Shown: piece by piece, positions 27,370 through 35,405 of the stretch | Layout of the letters: each line of letters begins with the position of its first letter | Numbering within the stretch: position 1 is the stretch's first letter | Source of the DNA: Hymenobacter monticola | GTDB lineage: Bacteria; Bacteroidota; Bacteroidia; Cytophagales; Hymenobacteraceae | Length of the DNA: 64,000 nt | Direction: 5' to 3' | Assembly (NCBI RefSeq): GCF_022811645.1 | Contig: NZ_CP094534.1 | Location: forward strand, 2,914,001 to 2,978,000 | Notes under the pieces: generated by a model | Told to the model about the DNA's origin: nothing | Databases searched by the model: none | Seen by the model: the letters and a program-made list of their open reading frames with translations, nothing else | Program-made: the position numbers and the translations under genes

Positions 27370-27794
27370 GGGTTGGAGGAAGACGGTTCCGGCAGCAAAC
27401 GCAAAAAATCCTCCGCCCGAATGATGTTAACGACCGGAAACGGGACGCCGCGCAGCCGGTCAAAATGACGGTCATTCGTCACCAGATAGTCGGCGCCGCA
27501 GGCCACGGCGCAATCCACAAATTTGTCATCGTCGGCGTCCACATCGGCGAGCAAGTGCCATTGGTAATAAACGGTCAGCTCCCGCACGGAAGGCAGCTCC
27601 AGCAACTCGCGCATCTGCACCTCGGTGCGGGCCAGGCCCAGGCGGCGGCTGATTTGCTCCTCGTATTCGGCCAGCGTTTCGGTGGTGACGAATAGTGTCA
27701 GCCGGCCATCCAGCACGGCTTGGTAGAGCGCGTGAAACGGCGAATGGCTGGGCAGGGAAACCAGCAGCACGTTGGTATCGAAGACGACGCGCAC
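27366..27794 (-). CDS. PIN-domain toxin of a toxin-antitoxin system
   Basis: The 142-residue protein is a PIN-domain nuclease of the COG1569 type. The acidic metal-binding residues are visible: Asp in FDTNVLL (residue 6), Glu in LAEYEE, Asp in DADDDKFVDCA and Asp in YLVTNDRHF. Such toxins cut RNA. The start is a GTG at 27794, 4 bp after the stop of the small upstream gene. This arrangement and the 4-bp overlap with barstar indicate a three-gene unit. Confidence 0.85.
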   Translation of the reverse strand: MRVVFDTNVLLVSLPSHSPFHALYQAVLDGRLTLFVTTETLAEYEEQISRRLGLARTEVQMRELLELPSVRELTVYYQWHLLADVDADDDKFVDCAVACGADYLVTNDRHFDRLRGVPFPVVNIIRAEDFLRLLPEPSSSNP

Positions 27795-27798
27795 GGGG

Positions 27799-28008
27799 CT
27801 ACTGGTTTTCTTCGTTCAGCCAGTCGTGCATGGTTTGTGCGGTCCAGCCCTGCTGCTCCCAGGCGTGGTCGGCCAGCTTGGTGAGGCGCTGGGCGAAGTA
27901 CTGGCCAATCAGGGTGCGGATGTTGAGCAGGTCCGTTTCGCTGACTTGCTGGGCGTACAGCTTCAGGAGTTCCTGTTGCAGGTTGGTGAGCGGTTGGTTC
28001 GGGGACAT
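27799..28008 (-). CDS. Small putative antitoxin partner of the PIN toxin
   Basis: The 69-residue protein starts at the ATG at 28008 (MSPNQPLTNLQQELLKLY). It is helical and ends with the acidic sequence MHDWLNEENQ. Its position, 4 bp before the PIN gene, is that of an antitoxin; the sequence resembles helical antitoxin-like small proteins but no known DNA-binding motif is seen. The longer frame from 28176 reads through the remnant gene upstream and is rejected. Confidence 0.7.
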   Translation of the reverse strand: MSPNQPLTNLQQELLKLYAQQVSETDLLNIRTLIGQYFAQRLTKLADHAWEQQGWTAQTMHDWLNEENQ

Positions 28009-28019
28009 AGCCAGCGAAT

Positions 28020-28259
28020 TTACAAACCTACCCGCACATGCCGGGGCGGGGCGATGAACGAGGCGGTGGGCGGCAGGGCATCGGGCGAGGTGACGCGGTA
28101 CATTTTGCCGCCCACGCTGAAGCACAGGTGCACGCCCCATTTCAGGTCCTCGGTGGTGCCGGGCAGGCGCAGGCAAAGGGCTTGGAGGGCTTCGAAGGTC
28201 CTAGACCACTTTTCTGTCCGATAGAAAGCAGAAATGAAGTCATTTTTTTCGAAAAGCAA
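28020..28259 (-). pseudogene. Truncated MmcQ/YjbR-family remnant
   Basis: The frame encodes TFEALQALCLRLPGTTEDLKWG and VGGKMYRVTS, the N-terminal part of the MmcQ/YjbR fold, but stops after about 60 domain residues where family members reach about 115. The normal starting Met has no counterpart (KWSRTFEAL), and the only start is a TTG at 28259 in AT-rich sequence. The 3' part was probably lost when the toxin locus came to lie here, and the 5' part was replaced by the AT-rich lipoprotein region. Confidence 0.7.
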
Positions 28260-28962
28260 ATGCTCTCTCTTGAACTAGAAGGGTGTCTCCACTAATAAGC
28301 TGGTTTACAATTGATGAATTAAATTTATTCCATAATCCACCGGACCCTAATGAACAGTATGTATTCGGGGATTGCTGCAATTTTACATAATAACCAAGTT
28401 GAGGCGCTAAAAGCTGTCCATTCACAATACTAATTAACGTGGTTGCACGAAACTTGCAAAACGAGCCAGGGGCTACAGGTTGACAACGTTCTGGTGTGCG
28501 AACAGCAGGAATACTCTCATTTAGCATTGCGCATCTACTCGTAATATCATAGCGGCGAGCAGCTGCTGAGTCAATAGCAAGAAGGTGAATTACTTCTGAG
28601 CTTCTGGATATTATGGCATAATTAGTTGTGTTGATAATAAAAGAATGTTTGGAAACTATTGTTGCTTTATTGTCTGGTGAAATGGTAAGCGTATATAAGA
28701 CACCATTTGGGTCAGTTATATTAGAAATAGAGAATAATAAGGGGTTAGGTGTTACGGAGTTTCTTCTCATAAATTTTTCAATCACCGTTTGATTATTGAT
28801 TGCCCCATTTACAGTATACATTACAATGGGATTAATAGCCAGAATCGTAGGAGTTGATTCATAGGTCCCTTCTAATGACGGTAAGGCCTCTTCCTTAGGT
28901 TCTTTTTTGCACGCACATAGCAAAAGCATTCCTGAGAAAAAGAGGTATGAAAGCTTATTCAT
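28240..28962 (-). CDS. AT-rich hypothetical lipoprotein
   Basis: The 240-residue protein begins with a lipoprotein signal (MNKLSYLFFSGMLLLCACKK, lipobox Cys about residue 18). The rest has a Ser/Thr/Asn-rich character and several Cys (CAMLNES, ERCQPV, FCKFR, YCSLG), suggesting a disulfide-linked outer-membrane domain. Its base composition is visibly AT-rich next to GC-rich neighbours, which suggests recent acquisition. Its 3' end overlaps the MmcQ remnant by 20 bp. No family is recognised. Confidence 0.7.
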   Translation of the reverse strand: MNKLSYLFFSGMLLLCACKKEPKEEALPSLEGTYESTPTILAINPIVMYTVNGAINNQTVIEKFMRRNSVTPNPLLFSISNITDPNGVLYTLTISPDNKATIVSKHSFIINTTNYAIISRSSEVIHLLAIDSAAARRYDITSRCAMLNESIPAVRTPERCQPVAPGSFCKFRATTLISIVNGQLLAPQLGYYVKLQQSPNTYCSLGSGGLWNKFNSSIVNQLISGDTLLVQERAFAFRKK

Positions 28963-28984
28963 AAATTAGCTGTTAGGGTGTTGT

Positions 28985-28992
28985 CAAATCTA
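28985..28992 (-). promoter_or_regulatory. -7 promoter box of the AT-rich lipoprotein gene
   Basis: The minus-strand TAGATTTG matches TAnnTTTG and ends 22 nt before the start at 28962. Confidence 0.4.
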
Positions 28993-29072
28993 TGTGCAAA
29001 TGACCAATATCTCACCATGTTGATGATAGTGAGCGGTAAAAAGCTTACTTAAAAACGCAAATACACTATTCA

Positions 29073-30884
29073 TCACGAAGCCGTATCCAGTACCTCGTCG
29101 CCGTCGTCGGCCATTGTCTTGGCTAGCTTTTCGATGTTTAAGCTCCGGGCCGAGGCGTCGAAAATTTCGCGATAGGTGCCGTGGCGGGCGTAGAGCTCGT
29201 CGTGGGTGCCGCTTTCCACGAGGCGGCCTTTTTTCATGACGTGGATGCAGTCCGAATCCACGATTTGGGCGAGGCTGTGGGAGATGATGACTACCGTGCG
29301 GCCCTGCTTGATGGCGTCGAGCGAGTTTTTGATTTGCTCGGTGGCGATGGCGTCGAGGCTGGCGGTGGGCTCGTCGAGGAAGATGATGGGCGGGTTTTTG
29401 AGGAAGAGCCGGGCGATGGCGATGCGCTGCTGCTGGCCGCCGCTGAGCTGCTGGGCATCGGACTGGTACTGGCGGGGCAGGTCCAGAATCTGGTCGTGGA
29501 GGTAGGCTTGCTTGGCGGCGGCTTCGATTTGGGCCTGCGTGGAGGTGAAGTCGCCGTAGCGGATGTTTTCTTCGATGGTGCCCTTGAAAATGTGGTTTTT
29601 CTGGAGGACCAGGCCGATGCGCTGGCGCAGGGCGTGGGTGTCGTAGTCGGCCAGGGGGCGGCCGTCGAGGAGCATTTGGCCGGAATCGGGGGCGTAGAAC
29701 TTGCAGAGCAGGTTGATGATGGTGCTTTTGCCAGCGCCGCTGAGGCCCACGAGGGCGGTGGTTTTGCCTTCTTCGATGGTGAGGCAGACGTCGTGCAGGG
29801 CCTGGGTGCCGCTGGGGTAGGTGAAATCGACGTTGCAGATGTCGAAGGTGCCGCGCACGTCGGCGGGCTGGAGCGGGCCGGTTTCCTCGATGGCCGCGTC
29901 GGCGTCGAGGATGGCGAAGAAGCCTTCGGAGTAGGTGAGGGCCTCGTTCATCTCGTCGTAGATGCGGTGGAGCTGCCGGATGGGCGCCGACACGTTGTTG
30001 AAGAGCAAGATGTGGAACATGATGGCGCCGATGGAAATCTGGCGGTCGAGCACGAGGTAGGCCGTGAGGACGATGATGACGACCACGCCAATCTGCTCGA
30101 CGAAGGTTTTGAGGCCGTCGTAGCGGAAGTTGGTTTTGCGCGTCACCAGTTGGGCGTTCACCAGCTTGGCCTGGGTGTCGGCCTGCTTGTTGGCCTCAAA
30201 GGCTTCGCGCACGAAGCTTTTGATGACCACAATGGAGTCGATGATGCTGATGATGCCGTGGTTTTTCTCCTCGCGCAGCTTTTGCAGGCCGCGGCGCACG
30301 CCCTGCAGGCGGTCGGCCTGCCGGAAGCTCAGCCAGAAGTACACCGGCAGGATGGCCAGCGCCACCAGCCCCACCCATTTGTTGGCCACGAACATCACCA
30401 CCAAGGCCACAATGGCGTTGGCAAACAGCGGCAGGATGTCGATGAAGAAGTTTTGGACCAGCTTCATGAGGCTCTCCACGCCGCGGTCGATGCGGGTTTG
30501 GAGCTTGCCGGTCTGGTTGCCCTCGTCGGAGAAAAAGCCCAGCTCGTAGCTCAGAATCTTGCTCACGGCCGTCTGCGACAAGGTGCTGCTCACGTTGATG
30601 CGGATTTTCTCGCCGTAGTACTTCTGCCCGAAGGTGATGAAGGTGTTGATGATTTCCTTGCCCAGCAGGATGCCGCTCACCCAGGCCAGCAGGTTCCAGC
30701 CGTCGGCCAGGGCTTGGCGCCGGTCGAGCAGGCCCTGCACGGTGTCGACGGTGTAGCGCAGCACGAAGGGATTGACCTGCGCGGCCAGCGAGCCCACCAG
30801 CGTGAGCAGCAGCGTGGCAATGACCAGCGGCCGGTAGGGCCGCACGAAGGGCAGCAGGCGTTGAATGATTTGCCAGAGACTCAT
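29073..30884 (-). CDS. ABC transporter, fused permease and ATPase
   Basis: The 603-residue half-transporter carries a six-helix membrane domain (about residues 15-320) and an ATPase domain with Walker A GLSGAGKST, signature LSGGQQQRIAIARLF and Walker B IIFLDEPTAS, followed by the switch IISHSL. The arrangement is of the MsbA/ABCB type, functioning as a homodimeric exporter of lipid or drug. The substrate is unknown. The C-terminal tail (ADDGDEVLDTAS) is acidic. It stands alone between islet genes. Confidence 0.92.
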   Translation of the reverse strand: MSLWQIIQRLLPFVRPYRPLVIATLLLTLVGSLAAQVNPFVLRYTVDTVQGLLDRRQALADGWNLLAWVSGILLGKEIINTFITFGQKYYGEKIRINVSSTLSQTAVSKILSYELGFFSDEGNQTGKLQTRIDRGVESLMKLVQNFFIDILPLFANAIVALVVMFVANKWVGLVALAILPVYFWLSFRQADRLQGVRRGLQKLREEKNHGIISIIDSIVVIKSFVREAFEANKQADTQAKLVNAQLVTRKTNFRYDGLKTFVEQIGVVVIIVLTAYLVLDRQISIGAIMFHILLFNNVSAPIRQLHRIYDEMNEALTYSEGFFAILDADAAIEETGPLQPADVRGTFDICNVDFTYPSGTQALHDVCLTIEEGKTTALVGLSGAGKSTIINLLCKFYAPDSGQMLLDGRPLADYDTHALRQRIGLVLQKNHIFKGTIEENIRYGDFTSTQAQIEAAAKQAYLHDQILDLPRQYQSDAQQLSGGQQQRIAIARLFLKNPPIIFLDEPTASLDAIATEQIKNSLDAIKQGRTVVIISHSLAQIVDSDCIHVMKKGRLVESGTHDELYARHGTYREIFDASARSLNIEKLAKTMADDGDEVLDTAS

Positions 30885-30945
30885 CTAAGCGGGGAAGGAG
30901 TGGAGCCGGTTAGACGAGGGGGGCGGGGGTGGGGTTGTTTAGGGT

Positions 30946-31311
30946 TTAACCTAGGTTTTCTGGTGGTCCAAAGCCCCCGCCAAGTTCACCGCCAAATTTT
31001 ATAGCCGAAAGTAGTCGTTGTACCGGCCACTGCAATTCATCCTTATTACACCAGTATTCTTCAAATTCCCCATAGTGCTGATAAGGCGAAATATTGAAGC
31101 CTTCTTCAATGTCATTATACCAAATAATTCTTCGCCCAAAAATGGCAACTACCCAGAAGCCACCGCCCTCTTTTCCATAAGAATCCTGAGCCCATTTCTC
31201 GGGAAATATTTGAATTAACTCCCAAAATCGTAGAAGCTCACCCCGCATTTCTTCTTCTGCATGAAGAATCTGGTTGTATAATTCTTCGAGGGTAATGGGT
31301 TCCCAAGTCAT
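30946..31311 (-). CDS. Hypothetical protein (121 aa)
   Basis: The 121-residue protein has many aromatic and acidic residues (FWVVAIFGRRIIWYNDIEEG, HYGEFEEYWCN) and a Gly-rich C-terminus. It has no signal peptide and lower GC than its neighbours. Its size and composition resemble small immunity-like proteins of polymorphic toxin loci, but I see no specific family motif, so this is speculation. The ATG at 31311 is followed by MTWEPITLEELYNQIL. Confidence 0.6.
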   Translation of the reverse strand: MTWEPITLEELYNQILHAEEEMRGELLRFWELIQIFPEKWAQDSYGKEGGGFWVVAIFGRRIIWYNDIEEGFNISPYQHYGEFEEYWCNKDELQWPVQRLLSAIKFGGELGGGFGPPENLG

Positions 31312-31732
31312 AAAAGTGGATGAATAGGCAGTAGCGCAAAGTTTATTGTTTGCGTGCCCCGCGCCGTCTCAACGGATATCGTTCTGCCGCGCGAACTACA
31401 AAGTTCGCGCTACTCGTGGCTTCGGCCACCGACCGGCTAATCCTAAACCAGTTCACTCCAAAGCCCAACCAGTTGCCCGCAACACTAAACTGACTATCCT
31501 TTCAACCAAACCAGTTGCCTTCCGAGCACAATTAGTTAGGGTCCGAACAGAACCTGTTGTGCTTGGAGGGCAACTCACTGCCTTCCGGACCCAACTGGTT
31601 CGGCTTTGAGGGCAACAACTTCTGTTTCCCGGCTGCTTCTGAAACATCTGGGGCCAGCCCCGCCGGCCGAGATGCTGCGGCGTCCAACTTTTCCTCGGCG
31701 GCCTGCGAATAGCCTTAAAACTATTCCATCTC
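31312..31732. other. Divergent intergenic region with a 21-bp repeat array
   Basis: The 421-bp region between the divergent 30946 and 31733 genes holds a short palindrome (GCGCGAAC...GTTCGCGC, 31388-31411) and the repeat array B at 31448-31615. The rest has no strong signal. The open frame 31346-31609 merely reads the array and is not proposed as a gene. Confidence 0.5.
31448..31615. repeat. 21-bp degenerate tandem repeat array B
   Basis: Eight consecutive units of exactly 21 bp begin at 31448, 31469, 31490, 31511, 31532, 31553, 31574 and 31595, each ending in AA; a ninth weaker unit precedes them. An example is CCAGTTGCCTTCCGAGCACA plus A. On the plus strand they read as heptads (PVARNTK, LTILSTK, PVAFRAQ, PVVLGGQ) with the consensus [AT][KQ][PL][VT]xxx. 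The phase and residue pattern agree with array A (AN-P-L). Confidence 0.85.
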
Positions 31733-32344
31733 ATGCGTCCATTCCTCTTGCTGCTCCCGTTGCTGTGGCCGCTCGCCGGCCGGGCGCAGGTGAAAACTAT
31801 CCCGCTGGAGCCCACCGCCGTGCCCGCCACCCTGAAGCACGCGGGCAAGGTGAAGCAGGCCCTGCGCTACACCGACCGCACCGGCACCTACACCGTGCTC
31901 GCCACCGAAACCGGCCTCGTGCCCGCCGCCAACCCCAACGACGGCCTGCGGGCCGACCTCTACGCCTACCACTACCAGCTGCCGGCCACTGGCGCGCCCA
32001 CCCTCGGCTGGCAGGTGCACGACTTCGTGCCCGACTGCCCGCTCGACCTCGAAGCCCGGTTCCTGCCCGGCAGCCTCGCCGTGACCGACCTCGACCAGAA
32101 CGGCACGGCCGAAGTGTGGGTGGTGTACCGCACCACCTGCCGGGGCGACGTGAGCCCGAGCACCCAGAAAATCATCATGCGCGAAGGCGCGAAGAAGTAC
32201 GCCGTGCGCGGCAGCAGCCGCATCCAGGTAGGGGCCAAGCAGTACGACGGTGGCGACTATCAGTTGGATGCTGCCTTCCAGGCAGCGCCCGCGGCGTTTC
32301 GGCAGCAGGCCGTGCAACTGTGGCAGCGGTACGTAAAGGAATAA
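31733..32344 (+). CDS. Exported protein, M949_RS01915-like family
   Basis: The 203-residue protein has a signal peptide (MRPFLLLLPLLWPLAGRA) and the mid-part FVPDCPLDLEARFLPG, VTDLDQNGTAEVWVVY and TCRGDVSPSTQKIIMREG. This pattern agrees with the family that databases label 'M949_RS01915 family surface polysaccharide biosynthesis protein', a name based on one gene in Riemerella; I recall the motif rather than having searched it. The biochemical function is not established. Confidence 0.65.
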   Translation: MRPFLLLLPLLWPLAGRAQVKTIPLEPTAVPATLKHAGKVKQALRYTDRTGTYTVLATETGLVPAANPNDGLRADLYAYHYQLPATGAPTLGWQVHDFVPDCPLDLEARFLPGSLAVTDLDQNGTAEVWVVYRTTCRGDVSPSTQKIIMREGAKKYAVRGSSRIQVGAKQYDGGDYQLDAAFQAAPAAFRQQAVQLWQRYVKE

Positions 32345-32418
32345 CTGGCGTAGCACGGGTAGCGTCGGAGCCTAGTTGACGCCAGCCCGTTGCCGAACGA
32401 ACCGCCGCCGGAGCCCGT

Positions 32419-32444
32419 AAAATCAGGCACTTGCCCGATTTTTT
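32419..32444 (+). terminator. Terminator-like hairpin abutting the next start codon
   Basis: Stem AAAATCAGGC pairs with GCCCGATTTT (one A-C mismatch) around ACTT, and the T-run (TTTTTT) runs straight into the ATG at 32445. It could terminate the upstream gene, and it leaves no space for an ordinary leader before the oxidase gene. Confidence 0.55.
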
Positions 32445-34685
32445 ATGGAAAATTCCTCACTCGCCTCGCCTGCTACCGGCGAACCGCTCAACCGCGTTGA
32501 TGGCCGCCAGAAAGTGACGGGCCAGGCCCGCTATGCCGCCGAGCACGCCGTGCCGGGCCATGTGCACGGCGTGCTGGTGGTCAGCACCATTGCCCGCGGC
32601 CGTATCCGGCGCCTCGACGTGGTGGCGGCCGAGCAGGCGCCGGGTGTGCTGCGCATCGTGTCGCACCTGAACGCGCCTAAGGCACCCGGCTACCTGCGCC
32701 CCGAAACCGCCAAAAACCCGCGCGTGGAAGGCGAAGAAATCAAGGTTTTCTTCGACAACCAATTGCATTTCAGCAACCAGCCGGTGGCCCTGGCCGTGGC
32801 CGAAACGCTGGAACAGGCCCAATACGCCGCCTCGCTCATTCGGGTGGAATATGAAGCCGCGCTCCACCAGACTGACTTGACGAAAAGCCTTGCCCAGAAC
32901 ATGGCGCCGAAAAAGGAGGCCGAGTACTCGCGTGGCCAGCCCGATGCCTACAAAACGGCCCCGGTGCACATCGAGCAGGAATACCGCACGCCCCTGCAGG
33001 TGCACAACCCCATGGAAATGCACGCCGTGGTGGCGCTGTGGGAAGGCGAAACGTTAACGGTTTATACCAAAACGCAGGGGCCGAAGCTGGCGCAACAAGA
33101 CCTGATGCGCATGTTTCAATTGCCGGCCGAAAGCGTGCGGGTGCACTCCGAGTTCGTAGGCGGGGCGTTTGGGGGCTCGTCGCGCATCTGGCCGCCGGAA
33201 GTGGCCGCCATTCTGGCGGCGAAGCTGGTGGGCCGGCCGGTGAAGCTGATGAACCGGCGCGAGCACGAATTTAACCTGGTGGGCTACCGGCCGCAATCCA
33301 TGCAGCGCATCGGCCTCGGCGCCCGGCCCGATGGCACGCTGGTGGGCCTCACGCACCGCGCCTATGGCAACACCTCGCGCTACGAGCAGTTTGTGGAGCG
33401 CATCGTGCATCCCACCAAAACGGCCTACGCGGTGCCCAACCTCAACACCCACTACCGCCTCGTGCCCCTCGACCTGAGCACACCCGCCTGGACGCGCGGC
33501 CCCGGCGAAACCAGCGGCTCCTTCGCCCTGGAAAGTGCGATGGACGAGCTGGCCGTGGCCCTGAACATGGACCCGCTGGCTTTGCGCCTGAAAAACTACG
33601 CCGACCGCGACCCCGAAACCGGCAAGCCCTGGAGCAGCAAGCACCTGCGCCAGTGCTACGAGCGTGGGGCTGCGCTTTTCGGCTGGAGCAAGCGCACCGC
33701 CGCGCCGCGCTCCATGCAAACCGACGGCTACCTGGTGGGCTGGGGCATGAGCACCGGCATCTACAAAGCCGAACGCCAGGCCGCCAGCGCCCGCGCCCGC
33801 CTGCTGCCCGATGGCACCCTGCTGGTGCAAAGCGCCACCGCCGACACCGGCCCCGGCACCGCTACCATCATGACGCAGATTGCCGCCGACGCCAGCGGCG
33901 TGCCCGCGGCCAGCATTCGCTTTGAGCTGGGCGACGCCGCTTTTCCCGAAGCGCCTTTGCAGGCGGGCTCGCACACGGCCACTTCGGTCGGCTCGGCCGT
34001 GCACGAGGTGTGCGCCGCCCTCAAAAAGCAGTTGCTGGATTTGGCCGCGAGCGTGCCGGGCAAGGCTTTGGGGAAAGTTGGGCCCGAAGGCTTGATGATT
34101 GAGAATGGCTTTATTATCTCAACCAAAAAGAATGGCCGGCGCCTGAGTTTTGGCGAGGTGCTGAAGCAGCATGGGCTGCCTGTGCTGGAAGTGACGCAGA
34201 AAGCGGAAAAGTCGCCGGAGATGGAGAATTACTCGGGCAAGTCGTTCTGCGCCAATTTTGTGGAGGTGCGCGTGCATCCGCTCACGCGCGAGGTGCGGGT
34301 GAGCCGCGTGGTGAGCGTGGTGGACGCCGGCCGGGTGCTCAACGCCAAAACGGCCCGCAGCCAGGTGCTGGGCTCCGTGGTGTGGGGCATCGGGCTGGCA
34401 TTGATGGAGGAAGCCCGCCTCGACCACCGCTACGGCCGCGTGGTGAACCACGACCTTGCCGATTACCATGTGCCCGTGCAAGCCGATGTGCCCAATATCG
34501 AAGTCGAATTCATCAACGAGCCCGACCCCGTGCTCGACCCCATCGGCGCCAAAGGCCTGGGCGAAATCGGCTTGGTAGGCTTCACCGCCGCCGTGGCCAA
34601 CGCCGTGTACCACGCCACCGGCCGCCGCGTGCGCGACCTGCCCATCACGCCCGATAAGCTGCTCACAGCCACCAAAGGCGCTTGA
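32445..34685 (+). CDS. Xanthine dehydrogenase-family molybdenum-binding subunit
   Basis: The 746-residue protein has the N-terminal RVDGRQKVTGQARYAAE signature and the molybdopterin-binding motifs HSEFVGGAFGGSSR near residue 225, RGPGETSG and GAKGLGEIG near residue 702 with the catalytic Glu. It resembles PaoC (YagR) of aldehyde oxidoreductases. Those enzymes need an iron-sulfur and an FAD subunit encoded next door, yet no such genes lie on either side here. The residue lengths match the family and no frameshift is seen. Substrates are probably aldehydes or purines, but this cannot be decided. Confidence 0.88.
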   Translation: MENSSLASPATGEPLNRVDGRQKVTGQARYAAEHAVPGHVHGVLVVSTIARGRIRRLDVVAAEQAPGVLRIVSHLNAPKAPGYLRPETAKNPRVEGEEIKVFFDNQLHFSNQPVALAVAETLEQAQYAASLIRVEYEAALHQTDLTKSLAQNMAPKKEAEYSRGQPDAYKTAPVHIEQEYRTPLQVHNPMEMHAVVALWEGETLTVYTKTQGPKLAQQDLMRMFQLPAESVRVHSEFVGGAFGGSSRIWPPEVAAILAAKLVGRPVKLMNRREHEFNLVGYRPQSMQRIGLGARPDGTLVGLTHRAYGNTSRYEQFVERIVHPTKTAYAVPNLNTHYRLVPLDLSTPAWTRGPGETSGSFALESAMDELAVALNMDPLALRLKNYADRDPETGKPWSSKHLRQCYERGAALFGWSKRTAAPRSMQTDGYLVGWGMSTGIYKAERQAASARARLLPDGTLLVQSATADTGPGTATIMTQIAADASGVPAASIRFELGDAAFPEAPLQAGSHTATSVGSAVHEVCAALKKQLLDLAASVPGKALGKVGPEGLMIENGFIISTKKNGRRLSFGEVLKQHGLPVLEVTQKAEKSPEMENYSGKSFCANFVEVRVHPLTREVRVSRVVSVVDAGRVLNAKTARSQVLGSVVWGIGLALMEEARLDHRYGRVVNHDLADYHVPVQADVPNIEVEFINEPDPVLDPIGAKGLGEIGLVGFTAAVANAVYHATGRRVRDLPITPDKLLTATKGA

Positions 34686-34691
34686 CCCAAG

Positions 34692-34699
34692 TAGCTTTG
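34692..34699 (+). promoter_or_regulatory. -7 promoter box beside the methyltransferase start
   Basis: TAGCTTTG is an exact -7 consensus and ends 3 nt before the ATG at 34703. Transcription from it would give an essentially leaderless mRNA. It lies 7 bp beyond the oxidase stop. Confidence 0.45.
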
Positions 34700-34702
34700 G
34701 GC

Positions 34703-35332
34703 ATGGACGTGCAAACTGCTTACAACGCTTGGGCCGGCTCTTACGACGAAGTCGTCAACAAAACCCGCGACCTGGAAGCAGCCGCCATTCGGCAGCTACT
34801 GGCCGATATTCCGCGTGCCGAAATCATCGAAATCGGCTGCGGCACGGGCAAAAACACCGAGTGGCTGGTCTCAAAAGCTCTTCACGTCACGGCCGTGGAC
34901 TTCTCCACCGAAATGCTGGCCCGCGCCGAGGCCAAGCTGGCGGGCGGCAACGTCCGTTTCCAGCAAGCCGACATCACGCAGCCGTGGACTTGGGTAGAGC
35001 CGCCCGCCGACGTGGTGACCTGCAGCCTGGTGCTGGAGCACATCGAGAACCTGGGCTTCGTGTTCGAGCAATGCCGCGCGGCGCTGAAAGCGGGCGGGTG
35101 CTTCTACGTGGGCGAACTGCACCCTTCCAAGCAGTACCTCGGCAGCAAGGCGCGGTTTGAGGCCGGCGCCGGCGTGTTGGAGCTGCCGTGTTTCACGCAC
35201 CACGTTTCTGATTTCATAGCCGCCGCGCAGCAGCACGGGTTCCGGTGCGTTGAGCTGCGCGAATGGTTTGATGGCAACGATAGAACCACCGTGCCCCGGA
35301 TACTGGCGCTGCTGTTTCAAAAGCAGCCATAA
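34703..35332 (+). CDS. SAM-dependent methyltransferase
   Basis: The 209-residue class I methyltransferase has the motif I EIGCGTGKNTEWL near residue 42, the acidic residue in AVDFSTEML, and the post-I motif VTCSLVLEHI. The substrate is unknown. I use the ATG at 34703; a TTG at 34682 would overlap the oxidase stop. A strong terminator follows at 35350. Confidence 0.9.
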   Translation: MDVQTAYNAWAGSYDEVVNKTRDLEAAAIRQLLADIPRAEIIEIGCGTGKNTEWLVSKALHVTAVDFSTEMLARAEAKLAGGNVRFQQADITQPWTWVEPPADVVTCSLVLEHIENLGFVFEQCRAALKAGGCFYVGELHPSKQYLGSKARFEAGAGVLELPCFTHHVSDFIAAAQQHGFRCVELREWFDGNDRTTVPRILALLFQKQP

Positions 35333-35349
35333 TCAGCTTATTTATAACA

Positions 35350-35381
35350 AAAAAGCCCCGCTCAAGCGAGCGGGGCTTTTT
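35350..35381. terminator. Bidirectional terminator between convergent genes
   Basis: Perfect stem AAAAAGCCCCGCT with AGCGGGGCTTTTT around a short loop. It serves the methyltransferase gene on the plus strand and the Spy-like gene on the minus strand. Confidence 0.85.
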
Positions 35382-35405
35382 GTTGCGGCTGATACGCGAG
35401 CCGTA

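Noticed and set aside
29181..31004. Long plus-strand open frame opposite the ABC transporter
   Set aside because: The minus strand encodes complete Walker A, signature and Walker B motifs; the plus frame is low-complexity Val/Gly/Asp/Glu sequence without any recognisable motif.
31346..31609. Possible 87-residue protein over repeat array B
   Set aside because: It only reads the repeats, has no signal or conserved ends, and no promoter box was found; I list it as a repeat.
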